Shown: piece after piece, positions 25,800-34,901 of the stretch
How the letters are laid out: each line of letters starts with the position of its first letter
Position numbering within the stretch: position 1 is the stretch's first letter
Origin: Streptomyces sioyaensis
GTDB lineage: Bacteria; Actinomycetota; Actinomycetes; Streptomycetales; Streptomycetaceae
DNA: 64,000 nucleotides
Assembly (NCBI RefSeq): GCF_004122735.1
Contig: NZ_SDIF01000002.1
Span: 1-64,000, forward strand
Reading direction: 5' to 3'
Program-made: the position numbers and the translations under genes
The notes under the pieces: generated by a model
What the model was told of the DNA's origin: nothing
Database searches by the model: none
What the model saw: only the letters and a program-made list of their open reading frames with translations

Positions 25800-27194
25800 G
25801 TGACAGCGGACCGACACGGACACCCGATGAGCGACACCGGCACCGAGGCCGTGCTCCAGTACGAACAGGCCCTGGACGACCTGATGTTCTTCCGGCCCCG
25901 GGTCGCGGAGACGGCACGGTCGGTACTGGCCGCCTCCCCGCGGTCGACGATGGGGCAGGTGCTGGCCGCGTATCTGGGCGTGCTGGGAACCGAGGAGAAG
26001 GACGCGGCCGCGGCACGGGACGGCTTCCTCCGCTTCCGTTCCGGCCTGGACACCGAGCGGCTCACGACCCGGGAGCGGATGCATCTCGCCGCCGCGACGG
26101 CATGGCTGGACGGCGATCTGTACGGCGCCGGCCGCACCCTCGGTGAGCTCAGCATCGCCTTCCCGCGCGATGCGCTGGCGCTCTTCGCGGGCCACCAGCA
26201 CGACTTCCTCACCGGGGACGCCCAGCGCCTCCGCGACCGCATCGGTGGAGCGCTCGACGCCTGGCCGGACGACGATCCGCAGCACGGGCCGCTGCTCGGT
26301 ATGTACGCGTTCGGACTGGAGGAGTCCGGCCACTACGAACGCGCCGAGGAGGTCGGCCTGGCGGCTCTCGCGCAGCATCCGGGCGACGTGTGGGGGATCC
26401 ACAGTGTGGTGCACACCTATGAGATGCGGGGGCGCTTCACGGACGGGATCCGCTTCCTCGACGCCCGTACGAAGGACTGGGCGGACGGCAGCCTGCTCAC
26501 CGTCCACAACTGGTGGCACTACGCCCTCTTCACCCTGGAGTCCGGCGACACCGCCCGGGTGCTGGAGATCTACGACGCCGCCCTCCATCACGACCGGTCG
26601 GCGGGGGTGGCGATGGAACTGCTGGACGCCGCGGCCCTGTTGTGGCGCCTGTATCTGGCCGAGGAAGAACAGAGCGCACGATGGGCCCGGCTCGCGGACG
26701 CCTGGGAGAGCCGTTGCGACGGCCCGCACTACGCCTTCAACGACGCCCACGCGGTGATGGCGTATGTGGGGGCGGGCCGGATCGCGCGGGCACAGCGCCT
26801 GGTCGAGGAACGGGAGGACTGGCTGGCGGGGGAGCCCGGCGGCGCCAATGGTGCGATGACGGCCGGGATCGGCCTGCCCGTGTGCCGCGCACTGATCGCC
26901 TACGGACGGCAGGAGTACGGCCGGGCCGCCGATCTGCTGCTGCCCGTCCGACACCGGCTGAACGGCTTCGGCGGCAGCCACGCCCAGCGGGACGCGATCC
27001 AGCGGACCCTGGTCGAGGCCTCCCTGCGCGCGGGCCGCACCGAGCTGGCCGGAACCCTGCTCAGCGAACGGAGCCGGCTGCGCCCGGTCTGCCCGTACAA
27101 CTGGTCCGCCAAGGCCCGGCTGGCGGAGCAGCTCGGCGACCCGGCGCGGGCCGCGGACGCCCGCCGGCGCGCCGTGGCGCAGGCATCGGCCTGA
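25800..27194 (+). CDS. TTC38-like tetratricopeptide repeat protein
   Basis: A 464-residue all-helical protein. Repeated helix pairs such as YEQALDDLMFFRPRVAETARSVLAASP, GMYAFGLEESGHYERAEEVGLAALAQHPGDVWGIHSVVHTYEMRGRFTDG and HNWWHYALFTLESGD match the TTC38 family. That family occurs in bacteria and animals and has no known function; protein-protein contact is presumed. GTG start at 25800 with AGGAG ahead. Cytoplasmic; no signal peptide. Confidence 0.85.
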   Translation: MTADRHGHPMSDTGTEAVLQYEQALDDLMFFRPRVAETARSVLAASPRSTMGQVLAAYLGVLGTEEKDAAAARDGFLRFRSGLDTERLTTRERMHLAAATAWLDGDLYGAGRTLGELSIAFPRDALALFAGHQHDFLTGDAQRLRDRIGGALDAWPDDDPQHGPLLGMYAFGLEESGHYERAEEVGLAALAQHPGDVWGIHSVVHTYEMRGRFTDGIRFLDARTKDWADGSLLTVHNWWHYALFTLESGDTARVLEIYDAALHHDRSAGVAMELLDAAALLWRLYLAEEEQSARWARLADAWESRCDGPHYAFNDAHAVMAYVGAGRIARAQRLVEEREDWLAGEPGGANGAMTAGIGLPVCRALIAYGRQEYGRAADLLLPVRHRLNGFGGSHAQRDAIQRTLVEASLRAGRTELAGTLLSERSRLRPVCPYNWSAKARLAEQLGDPARAADARRRAVAQASA

Positions 27195-27381
27195 GCCCCC
27201 ACAGGACCACCCCGGCCCGGGCGGGCAGCGCCCGCGCCGGCGTCGGCCCTGCCGCCCACACCTCCGCTTTCGCGACGCCGTGGCTCTTCTTCGGCCAAAA
27301 ACAGACCGGCGCACAACGCCGTCACCGCTCCGCGCGTCCTACCGCACGCAATCGTGCTCAGAACTTCTCTGGAGGTAAAAC

Positions 27382-27957
27382 ATGCGACGGTGGGGGACAG
27401 TGGCGGCGGCGCTCGTGTTGGCGGGCGCCGGGGTGGCGGGCACGGCCGGTGTGGCCGGCGCCGCGACCGGGCCGGCGGGCAAGGCCGCGCCGTCCGCGGC
27501 CTGTTCGACCGTCTGGGGCAGCGGCAACAAGTCCGCCACGGACGCGAACGCCGCACCGCTCACGAACATCAGGACCGGACGCAACGCGTGCTACGACCGC
27601 ATGGTCTTCGACATCGGCGGTGCCACCGCCAAGCTCGGCTACCACGTCGGCTACGTCGACGCGTTCCACCAGGACGGCTCGGGCGAGAAGATACCGGTCA
27701 AGGGCGGCGCCATTCTGCAGATCTATGTGTCCGCACCCAGCTATGACCCGGCGACCGGCAAGCAGACCTACCGCGGGTCGGCCGGCAAGTCGCTGCCGGG
27801 AGTGAACATCAGTGGCTACAAGACGTTCCGGGACACCAAGTTCGGGGCGAGCTTCGAAGGGCAGACCCAGGTCGGCCTGGGCGTCCGCGCCAAGCTTCCG
27901 TTCCGGGTGCTCCGGTCCGGCCACCAGCTGATCGTGGACGTCGCGCACGCCCGCTGA
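27382..27957 (+). CDS. secreted AMIN-like domain protein
   Basis: A 191-residue preprotein. The signal peptide (VAAALVLAGAGVAGTAGVAGAA) is followed by a domain with ACSTVWGSGNKSA, NIRTGRNACYDRMVFDIGG and VGYVDAFHQDGSGEKIPVKGG, ending in LPFRVLRSGHQLIVDVAH. This is the AMIN-like domain found in actinobacterial secreted proteins, possibly a cell-wall binder. GGAGG precedes the ATG. A terminator follows at 27999-28029. Confidence 0.85.
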   Translation: MRRWGTVAAALVLAGAGVAGTAGVAGAATGPAGKAAPSAACSTVWGSGNKSATDANAAPLTNIRTGRNACYDRMVFDIGGATAKLGYHVGYVDAFHQDGSGEKIPVKGGAILQIYVSAPSYDPATGKQTYRGSAGKSLPGVNISGYKTFRDTKFGASFEGQTQVGLGVRAKLPFRVLRSGHQLIVDVAHAR

Positions 27958-27998
27958 CCCGACGGGGCACCAGGGCCACCTGGCCTTGCGCCGCCCTT

Positions 27999-28029
27999 GC
28001 CGGCATCCCGAGCTCCTCGGGGTGCCGGC
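27999..28029. terminator. 14-bp hairpin terminator
   Basis: GCCGGCATCCCGAG (27999-28012) pairs with CTCGGGGTGCCGGC (28016-28029) with one wobble and a three-base loop. Confidence 0.8.
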
Positions 28030-28087
28030 GCCCTGGGCAGACCGCCCCGGCACCGGCGGCGCGTCCTGCTCGGATACGGAACTCGGC

Positions 28088-28144
28088 TACGCAGAAAAAT
28101 ACCCCGGACTGAATTGACAGCCGGGGTATTTCTCTGCGTATATT
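28088..28144 (+). promoter_or_regulatory. long hairpin containing a promoter, upstream of the HelD-like gene
   Basis: A 20-bp stem (28088-28107 with 28121-28140) has one mismatch and a 13-base loop. The loop contains TTGACA (28114-28119), and GTATAT/TATATT follows at 28138-28144, 18 or 19 bases later. The stem is unusually AT-rich in its middle for this genome. It could be an operator overlapping the promoter or a terminator for upstream transcription; the promoter match favours the first or both. Confidence 0.55.
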
Positions 28145-28219
28145 GGGGGCTTCTGTGTCTGCGTGAATTCACGACTGAAGCCTAACTTCTCAACCGAACT
28201 CTATCCGAGCGGAGCTGAA

Positions 28220-30475
28220 TTGTCAAACGAGGAATTGCGGCGCGAGCAGGAATTCATGGATCTGCTCTATGAACGCCTCGCGGAAATGCGGACCGGCGCG
28301 GCGACGACGGTGTCCGAAGCCCTGCCGCGGGACGGCAACAACGCCCAGGCACGGCTGGAGCGCGATGTGCTGGTCGCCGAACAGTCCGGGCTGCTCGCCG
28401 CCTTCGACGCCGGCGAACACGGCCTGTGTTTCGGCCGGCTCCTCTTCCGTGACGGCCGGGACCACCACATCGGCCGCATCGGCATCCGGCGCGACGACCC
28501 GGAGCGCACCCCGCTGGTCATCGACTGGCGGGCCGAGGTCGCCCGGCCGTTCTACCTCGCCACCGGGCACACCCCCATGGGGCTGCGCCGCAGGCGTCAC
28601 CTCACCACGGACGGCAGGCATGTCACCGCCCTGCACGACGAGATCCTGGACCTCGCCGACGCCGTACGCACCGGCCATGAAGGCAGCGACGCGGACGCCG
28701 TGTTGCTGGCCGCGCTCGACGCCGCGCGCAGCGGGCGGATGCACGACATCGTGCAGACCATCCAGGCCGAGCAGGACGCCATCATCCGTGCCCCGCACGA
28801 CGGCGTCCTCGTCGTGGAGGGCGGGCCCGGCACCGGCAAGACCGTCGTCGCGCTGCACCGAGCCGCGTATCTGCTCTATGCGCACCGTGAACAACTGGCC
28901 CGCCGTGCCGTGCTGATCGTCGGCCCGAACCCGGCCTTCCTCAGCTACATCGGGGAGGTGCTGCCCGCGCTCGGCGAGACGGGCGTGCTGCTCGCCACGC
29001 CCGACGAGCTCTTCCCGGGCGTGACCGCCACGGGCACCGACACCGCCGAGGCCGCCGAGATCAAGGGCCGTGCGGCGATGGCGGATGCGCTGGCGGACTT
29101 CATACGGGACCGCCAGACCCTGCCCGACCCGGTGATCGTGATCGATCACGAGGACGGCGAACTCCGGCTGGACGCGGACCTCGTGCGCGCGGCACGCCGT
29201 CATGCCCGCGCCGCCGGCCTGCCGCACAACCTCGCCCGCCCGCACTTCGCGTTCCACGTCATCGACGCGCTCACCGCGCAGCTCACCGAACGGATCGGCG
29301 CGGACCCCTACGGCGGGCCGAACCTCCTCGGCCCCGACGACATCGCCCAGCTCGGCAAGGCCATCGCCGTCAGCCCCGAAGTGCACCGCGCCATCGAGGA
29401 GTTGTGGCCGGCACTCACCCCGCAGCAGCTGGTCGCCGACTTCCTCGCCGAGCCCGGCCATCTCCCCGACACCGACGCGGACACCATCCGGCGCACGTCC
29501 GGCGGCTGGACCCCCGCGGACATCCCTCTGCTGGACGAGGCCGCCGAGCTCCTCGGCGAGGACGACTCGGCCGCCCGCGCGGCCGCCGAGGCACAACGCC
29601 AGGAGGAGATCGCCTACGCCCAGGGCGTGCTCGACCTCACCTACGGTTCCCGCACCCAGGAGTTCGAGGACCGCGACGACGACGATTCGGAGGTCCTGGC
29701 CGCGCACGACCTGGTGGACGCCGAAGCGCTCGCCGACCGGCAGGAGGAGGCCGACCACCGCAGCGCCGCCGAACGCGCCGCGGCCGACCGCACCTGGGCC
29801 TTCGGCCACGTCATCGTCGACGAGGCGCAGGAGCTGTCCGCGATGGCCTGGCGGCTGTTGATGCGGCGCTGCCCGATCCGCTCGATGACCCTGGTCGGCG
29901 ACCCGGCGCAGACCGCCGAACCGGGTGGCTGCGGCTCGTGGGAGTCGATCCTCGCACCGTACGTCGGTGACCGCTGGCACCATGTCAGGCTCGGCGTCAA
30001 CTACCGTACGCCGACCGAGATCATGGACGTCGCGGCGCGGGTGCCCCGGTCCGCCGACCCCTCCTTCGCGGCGCCGCGGTCGATCCGGTCCACCGGCGTG
30101 CGTCCGTGGGCACGGTGCACCGACGACCTGGTCCGCGCGGTGGCCGAGACGGTGGCACGGGAGACGCCCGGGGAGGGGCGGCTCGCGGTGATCGCACCCG
30201 ATTCCCGGTGCGCGGCCCTGTCCGCCGCCCTCCCGGACGCGGCCGCCGGGCCCGCCCCGGATCTGACCCGCCCGGTGGTGGTGCTCGGCCCCCGGCAGGC
30301 CAAGGGCCTGGAGTTCGACACCGTGATCGTGGTGGAACCGGCGGAGTTCGGGGCCAGCGACCTGTACGTCGCGCTCACCCGGGCGACACAACGGCTGGGC
30401 GTGCTCCACACCGAGCCGTTGCCGGCGGCGCTGGCGGAGCTGCCGACGGAGGCGGCCGCGGCGACCGTACGGTGA
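28220..30475 (+). CDS. HelD-type SF1 helicase (RNA-polymerase-associated ATPase)
   Basis: A 751-residue protein. The N-terminal coiled-coil segment (EELRREQEFMDLLYERLAEM) is followed by Walker A GGPGTGKTVVALHR near residue 200, Walker B VIVDEAQELSAMAWRLL near 535, LVGDPAQT, LGVNYRT, QAKGLEFDTVIVVEP and YVALTRATQRL. The fold and N-terminus match HelD, which removes stalled RNA polymerase from DNA; related HelR proteins protect against rifamycins. I choose the TTG at 28220, with GGAG five bases ahead, because the protein then starts with the typical SNEELRREQ; the GTG at 28163 is an alternative. Confidence 0.85.
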   Translation: MSNEELRREQEFMDLLYERLAEMRTGAATTVSEALPRDGNNAQARLERDVLVAEQSGLLAAFDAGEHGLCFGRLLFRDGRDHHIGRIGIRRDDPERTPLVIDWRAEVARPFYLATGHTPMGLRRRRHLTTDGRHVTALHDEILDLADAVRTGHEGSDADAVLLAALDAARSGRMHDIVQTIQAEQDAIIRAPHDGVLVVEGGPGTGKTVVALHRAAYLLYAHREQLARRAVLIVGPNPAFLSYIGEVLPALGETGVLLATPDELFPGVTATGTDTAEAAEIKGRAAMADALADFIRDRQTLPDPVIVIDHEDGELRLDADLVRAARRHARAAGLPHNLARPHFAFHVIDALTAQLTERIGADPYGGPNLLGPDDIAQLGKAIAVSPEVHRAIEELWPALTPQQLVADFLAEPGHLPDTDADTIRRTSGGWTPADIPLLDEAAELLGEDDSAARAAAEAQRQEEIAYAQGVLDLTYGSRTQEFEDRDDDDSEVLAAHDLVDAEALADRQEEADHRSAAERAAADRTWAFGHVIVDEAQELSAMAWRLLMRRCPIRSMTLVGDPAQTAEPGGCGSWESILAPYVGDRWHHVRLGVNYRTPTEIMDVAARVPRSADPSFAAPRSIRSTGVRPWARCTDDLVRAVAETVARETPGEGRLAVIAPDSRCAALSAALPDAAAGPAPDLTRPVVVLGPRQAKGLEFDTVIVVEPAEFGASDLYVALTRATQRLGVLHTEPLPAALAELPTEAAAATVR

Positions 30476-30484
30476 CCACCGGAA

Positions 30485-30518
30485 GAGGGGCGCCGCATGA
30501 CGACATGCCGCGCCCCTC
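30485..30518. terminator. bidirectional hairpin terminator
   Basis: GAGGGGCGCCGCATG (30485-30499) pairs with CATGCCGCGCCCCTC (30504-30518), one mismatch, loop of four. It sits between the convergent helicase and GNAT genes. Confidence 0.85.
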
Positions 30519-30521
30519 AGG

Positions 30522-31094
30522 TCACTCGTTTTCTCCCGCTCGCTCCCGTGCGAGGCTCCGGTGGACCGCGGCGGAGATCCGGTACACCACGCACGGGCGC
30601 AGCGGGCCGTCGGCCAGGTCGGGATCGTCGAAGTCATCGGCCGGATCACGGGTCATCCCCAGGCGGCGCATCACCGCCTGGGAGCGGAGGTTGGTGGCGG
30701 TGGTGACGGCGAGGATCTCCGGCAGTCGGAGGGTCTCGAAACCGACGGCCAGCGCGGCGCGGCCGGCCTCGGTGGCGTAACCGTGTCCCCAGGCCGAGCG
30801 GGTCAGCCGCCAGCCGGCCTCCACGCCCGTGAACGGCAGGTCGTCGTCCACCGGATCCAGTCCGGTGAAGCCGATGAACTCTCCGGTCGCGCGCACCTCG
30901 ACCGCCCACCACCCCCAGCCGCGCCGTTCGAGATCGGCCTGGAAGGCGGCGGCTCTTACCTCGCTCTGCTCGCGCGAGAGCACCTCGGGGAAGTGTGCCC
31001 GGACCTCGGGATCGGCGTTCATCGCCGCCCAGGGGGCGAGGTCGGACGCCCGCCACTCCCGGAGTATCAGCCGCTCGGTGCGCAGTTCAGACAT
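30522..31094 (-). CDS. GNAT-family N-acetyltransferase (RimJ/RimL type)
   Basis: A 190-residue acetyltransferase of the Acetyltransf_3 group: MSELRTERLILREWRASDLAPWAAMNADPEV at the N-terminus, GFTGLDPVDDDLPFTGVEAGWRLTRSAWGHGYATEAGRAALAVGFE with the acetyl-CoA loop, and VTTATNLRSQAVMRRLGM. The family acetylates protein N-termini or small amines; the acceptor is not evident. Confidence 0.9.
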   Translation of the reverse strand: MSELRTERLILREWRASDLAPWAAMNADPEVRAHFPEVLSREQSEVRAAAFQADLERRGWGWWAVEVRATGEFIGFTGLDPVDDDLPFTGVEAGWRLTRSAWGHGYATEAGRAALAVGFETLRLPEILAVTTATNLRSQAVMRRLGMTRDPADDFDDPDLADGPLRPCVVYRISAAVHRSLARERAGENE

Positions 31095-31157
31095 CGCGCC
31101 AACGTAACCGGCTCCCGGCCGCGGGGCGAGCGGATATCCGGCCCCCGCACGGGCGCT

Positions 31158-31187
31158 CCTCGACGCCGTCCGATCACGGCGTCGAGG
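31158..31187. terminator. hairpin terminator of the sugar uptake operon
   Basis: CCTCGACGCCGT (31158-31169) and ACGGCGTCGAGG (31176-31187) are perfect complements, 30 bases past the stop of the last permease gene on the minus strand. Confidence 0.82.
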
Positions 31188-31217
31188 CTGCCCCGTACGG
31201 AACGGCGGCCGGGCCCG

Positions 31218-32099
31218 CTATTTGACCGAACCGGCCATGATGCCCTGCACGAAGTGCCGTTGGAAGGCGAAGAACACGATCAGCGGCACGATCAGGGACA
31301 GGAAGGCGCCGGGCGCCAGCACCCCGATGTTGCTGCCGAACTGCCTCATCTGCGACTGCAGGGCCACCGTCAGCGGCTGCGATTCGTTGTCGGCGAAGAG
31401 CAGGGCCACCAGCATGTCGTTCCAGACCCACAGGAACTGGAAGATGGCCAGGCTGGCGATGGCGGGGCGGCCCAGCGGCAGGACCAGCTGGGAGAAGATC
31501 CGCCACTCCCCGCCGCCGTCCATCCGGGCGGCCTCCAGCATCTCCTTGGGGATCTCCGCGAAGTAGTTGCGCAGCAGGAAGATGGCGAACGGCAGCCCGT
31601 AGGCGGTGTGGAACAGCACGACGCCGGGGATGGAGCCGAACAGCCCGAGTGCGCCGAACAGCTTGGCCACCGGCAGCAGACCGATCTGCACCGGCACCAC
31701 CAGCATGGCGACCACCACCAGGAAGATCCAGTCGCGGCCGGGGAAGTCCATCCAGGCGAAGGCGTATCCGGCCAGCGCGGCGATCACCACGACGGCGAGG
31801 GTGGTGGGCACCGAGATCAGCACGGTGTTCCAGAACGCCTGGACGATGCCGGAGTCCTTCAGCAGCGTCGTGTAGTTGTCCAGCGAGAGCTGGCTGGGTG
31901 CGGTGAGCGCGGTCCACCAGCCGCTGCCGGCGTTCGCCTCCTCCGAGCGGAGGGAGGAGAGGAAGAGCCCGGCGGCGGGGGTGAGCCAGACCAGACCGAT
32001 GACGAGCAGGAACAGCTGCATCACGCCGCGGCTGAGCCACTTCACCGGCCGTGCGGTCGCCCGCTTGCGGGGCACGGCGGTTCCCTGAGCGGTGGTCAT
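31218..32099 (-). CDS. MalG-type sugar ABC transporter permease
   Basis: A 293-residue inner-membrane permease with six helices. The cytoplasmic EAA loop reads NYFAEIPKEMLEAARMDGGGEWRIFSQLVLPLGRPA, and the C-terminus FQRHFVQGIMAGSVK is typical of MalG-like (CUT1) permeases. Its ATG overlaps the stop of the preceding permease gene (ATGA). Partner of the gene at 32096-33502. Confidence 0.93.
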   Translation of the reverse strand: MTTAQGTAVPRKRATARPVKWLSRGVMQLFLLVIGLVWLTPAAGLFLSSLRSEEANAGSGWWTALTAPSQLSLDNYTTLLKDSGIVQAFWNTVLISVPTTLAVVVIAALAGYAFAWMDFPGRDWIFLVVVAMLVVPVQIGLLPVAKLFGALGLFGSIPGVVLFHTAYGLPFAIFLLRNYFAEIPKEMLEAARMDGGGEWRIFSQLVLPLGRPAIASLAIFQFLWVWNDMLVALLFADNESQPLTVALQSQMRQFGSNIGVLAPGAFLSLIVPLIVFFAFQRHFVQGIMAGSVK

Positions 32100-33502
32100 G
32101 ACTGGCTCCTGCGGAAACGTCGGATGTTGAGGGCCATGGCCGGGACCACCAGCAGGAGCAGCAGCACGCCGAGGGCGCTGCCGAGCCCCTGGTTGTTGCC
32201 GCCGCCGAAGGAGACCAGCCACATCTGCAGGGCCAGGACGTTGGCGTCCTGCTGTACGGGACCGGGGGCGATGATGTAGACGAGGTCGAAGACCTTCATC
32301 ACGTTGATCACCATCGTCACGAACACCACGCCCAGGACCGGGCCGAGCAGCGGAACGGTGATCCTGCGGAAGACCTGCCACTCGTTGGCGCCGTCCATCC
32401 GGGCGGCCTCCAGCACGTCCCGTGGCATCGAGGAGAGCCCCGCGCCGATGAGGACGAGCGCGAAGCCGGTCCAGATCCACATGTACGCGCCGATGATGGC
32501 GGGTGTGATGAGGGCCGGGCCGAGCCAGGGGACGCCCCCGTACGGGGCGGCGAAATCCTTGGCGGGGAGCTGCACGGCGTAGGACCCCGGAGCCAGATGC
32601 GGCAGACGGTAGGAGCCGTCCGGGCCGGTGGTGGCCGTGGCCGCCACCTTGCCGTGGGAGTCGACCGCCTCGACGGTGAGCTTCGGCAGCCCGCGTTCAG
32701 CGCGGTCCACGGTGCCGGGGGTGCCGCCTCCGCCGGGCGTGAAGTCGAGGTAGACCACACCGCGCAGTTCGTCGCTGCCCGCCGGGGACTTGGCGGCCGG
32801 TGCGGCGGGGCGTGCCGTCGACGGCATGTCCTTGGGCGCGACACCGACGAGGCCGAGGTTGGCGATGTGGCCCGGGCCGGTGCGGTGCGTCGTGCGGTAG
32901 GAGCCGTCGTGCCCCTTGGTCAGCTGCTTGTCGCCGAGGCGTGCCTTGGCGGTCGGGAAGGAGGCGGACTGCCCCTGGAACTGGTCGTGGATGCCGACGG
33001 CGACCGCGTTGAGCACGCCGCGCTGCGGATCCTGCTCGTAGGTGAGCCGGAAGATGATGCCCGCGGCGAGGAACGAGATCGCCATCGGCATGAACATCAG
33101 CAGCTTGAACGCCGTCTTCCAGCGGATCTTCTCGGTCAGTACGGCGAGCACCAGGCCGAGTCCGGTCAGCAGCGCGGGGGCGAAGACCACCCAGATCGCG
33201 CTGTTGCGGATGGCCCGGAGCGTGGCCGGGTCCTGGAACATCGCGGTGTAGTTGTCGGCCCCGACGAAGGTGTTCCCGGAGGCGTCGTACATGCTGCGGA
33301 CGACCGAGAACACGATGGGGTACGCCACGAGGGCGCCCAGCAACAACAGTGCGGGCAACAGGAATATCGCGGCGATCCGCCGGCGGCGCCGGACGGAGCG
33401 CCGCACGGCGGCGGCACCGGAACTGCCGGGTGCGCCGTGAGGCGGGTGGGGCGCGGTGCCGCGCGCCTGGGCGGGCGGCACCGCGCGGGAGGTGACAGGC
33501 AT
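32096..33502 (-). CDS. MalF-type sugar ABC permease with inserted SdrD-B-like domain
   Basis: A 468-residue permease. Helix 1 is IAAIFLLPALLLLGALVAYPIVFSVV and the EAA loop is SSMPRDVLEAARMDGANEWQVFRRITVPLLGP. Between helices 3 and 4 it carries about 150 extra extracytoplasmic residues. They include a Cna-B/SdrD-B-like module (GVVYLDFTPGG ... LTVEAVDSHGKVAATATTGPDG SYRLPHLAPGSYAVQL). Large periplasmic loops occur in enterobacterial MalF, but this module type is different and may contact the binding protein. Confidence 0.9.
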   Translation of the reverse strand: MPVTSRAVPPAQARGTAPHPPHGAPGSSGAAAVRRSVRRRRRIAAIFLLPALLLLGALVAYPIVFSVVRSMYDASGNTFVGADNYTAMFQDPATLRAIRNSAIWVVFAPALLTGLGLVLAVLTEKIRWKTAFKLLMFMPMAISFLAAGIIFRLTYEQDPQRGVLNAVAVGIHDQFQGQSASFPTAKARLGDKQLTKGHDGSYRTTHRTGPGHIANLGLVGVAPKDMPSTARPAAPAAKSPAGSDELRGVVYLDFTPGGGGTPGTVDRAERGLPKLTVEAVDSHGKVAATATTGPDGSYRLPHLAPGSYAVQLPAKDFAAPYGGVPWLGPALITPAIIGAYMWIWTGFALVLIGAGLSSMPRDVLEAARMDGANEWQVFRRITVPLLGPVLGVVFVTMVINVMKVFDLVYIIAPGPVQQDANVLALQMWLVSFGGGNNQGLGSALGVLLLLLVVPAMALNIRRFRRSQS

Positions 33503-33519
33503 GGATCTGGCCTTGGTCC

Positions 33520-34854
33520 TTACTTTCCGTACGCCTTGGCCGCGGCGGCCTCAAGCTTGCGGGCGGTCGCCGTGGGGTCCGAGGGGTCGCGCAGGAAGTC
33601 CTGCAGCAGCTTCCATTCGCCGGCTCCCTGGGTGCCGCCGAAGGCCGCGGGCGCCTGGTCCGACATGTCGAAGCGGACGGAGTTCCCGGCGTCGGTCAGC
33701 GACTGGGCGGCGTTGCGGGTGACCTCGTCGTGGTACGCGTCCGCCGGGACCTTCTTGTTGGGCGAGATGTAGCCGCCGGCCTTGGCCCAGACGCTGGCCG
33801 CCTCCGGGCTCGCCAGGTACTTCACCAGCTCCATCGCGGCCTTCTTGTTCTTGCCGGCCTTGAGCACCACGGCGGCGTCACCGCCGCTGACCACCGGCGC
33901 CTTGCCGCCGTCGACGGCCGGGAACGGGTAGAACTTGGCGTCCTTGCCGACCTGCTTGTGGAGCTCGTCGGTGACCAGGGCGCTGACGAAGTCACCCTCG
34001 TACACCGAGGCCGCCTTCGGGTTCGGGCCGAAGACCTGCTGGACGGACTCGGGGAAGTCGGTGCGCAGCGCGCCCGATCCGCCGCCGGCCACCAGGTTCT
34101 TGTCGCCGAACAGCTTGCCGAGCGCGGTGAGCGCCTTGACCACGCTGGGGTCCGTCCACGGGATCTTGTGGGCGGCGAGCTTGTCGTACTTGTCCTGGCC
34201 GGCCTGGGACAGATAGATGTTCTCGAACCAGTCGGTGAGCGGCCAGCCGGCCTCGCCCGCGACGGCGAACGCCGGCAGGCCCGAGTCGGAGAGTGTCCGG
34301 CCCGACTTCAGCATCTCGTCGTACGTCTTCGCGGGCTTGACCCCGGCCTGGGAGTAGGCCTCCGGGCTGTACCAGACGGTCGACTTGTGCGAGGCCTTGA
34401 AGTACAGGCCGTAGTAGGTCTTGCCGACCGTGCCGTAGTCCTTCCACACCTTGGCGTAGTTCTGGCTGGCCGCGGCGGAGACCGCCGGCGACAGGGGCGC
34501 CAGCCAGCCCTTCTTGGCGAACTGCTGGAGCACGCCGACCTGGGGGACCATCACCACGTCGGGGGCGTTGCCGCCCTCGACCTGGCTGCCGATGACCGTG
34601 GAGACGTTGTCGCCGGTGGAGGTGAAGCTGACCTTCGCGCCGGTCTTCTGGGAGAACGCGTCCAGGACCTTCTTGAAGTTCTGCTGTTCCACACCGGTCC
34701 AGACGCCGGCCACGGTCACGTTCTGGCCGTTGAGCTCCTGCTTGCCGCCTCCGGCGGACACTCCGCCGCCGCATGCGGTCGCGGAGAGCGCCAGGCCGAG
34801 CACGGCCGCGCCGGAGACGGCGATGCGGGTGTGTCGTACTGCGGGTCGTCTCAT
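33520..34854 (-). CDS. alpha-glucoside-type ABC solute-binding lipoprotein
   Basis: A 444-residue CUT1-class binding protein. A signal sequence with lipobox LSATAC (Cys near residue 28) anchors it to the membrane. The mature protein (VTVAGVWTGVEQQNFKKVLDAFSQKTGAKVSF, NAPDVVMVPQVGVLQQFAKKGWL, GGDAAVVLKAG) resembles AglE-like proteins. It lies between the alpha-glucosidase and MalF genes. AAGGGA precedes the ATG at 34854. The operon has no ATPase; streptomycetes use the shared MsiK ATPase for such importers. Confidence 0.9.
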   Translation of the reverse strand: MRRPAVRHTRIAVSGAAVLGLALSATACGGGVSAGGGKQELNGQNVTVAGVWTGVEQQNFKKVLDAFSQKTGAKVSFTSTGDNVSTVIGSQVEGGNAPDVVMVPQVGVLQQFAKKGWLAPLSPAVSAAASQNYAKVWKDYGTVGKTYYGLYFKASHKSTVWYSPEAYSQAGVKPAKTYDEMLKSGRTLSDSGLPAFAVAGEAGWPLTDWFENIYLSQAGQDKYDKLAAHKIPWTDPSVVKALTALGKLFGDKNLVAGGGSGALRTDFPESVQQVFGPNPKAASVYEGDFVSALVTDELHKQVGKDAKFYPFPAVDGGKAPVVSGGDAAVVLKAGKNKKAAMELVKYLASPEAASVWAKAGGYISPNKKVPADAYHDEVTRNAAQSLTDAGNSVRFDMSDQAPAAFGGTQGAGEWKLLQDFLRDPSDPTATARKLEAAAAKAYGK

Positions 34855-34901
34855 GGTGGGTTCCCTTCGGGAGGACTGCGGGGGGGGGACGGGGGGTGGA
34901 G

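Noticed and set aside
28145..28163. GGGGCTT resembling half of a rifamycin-associated element before the HelD-like gene
   Set aside because: Only the first seven bases fit; the second half of the inverted element is absent, so I do not call it.
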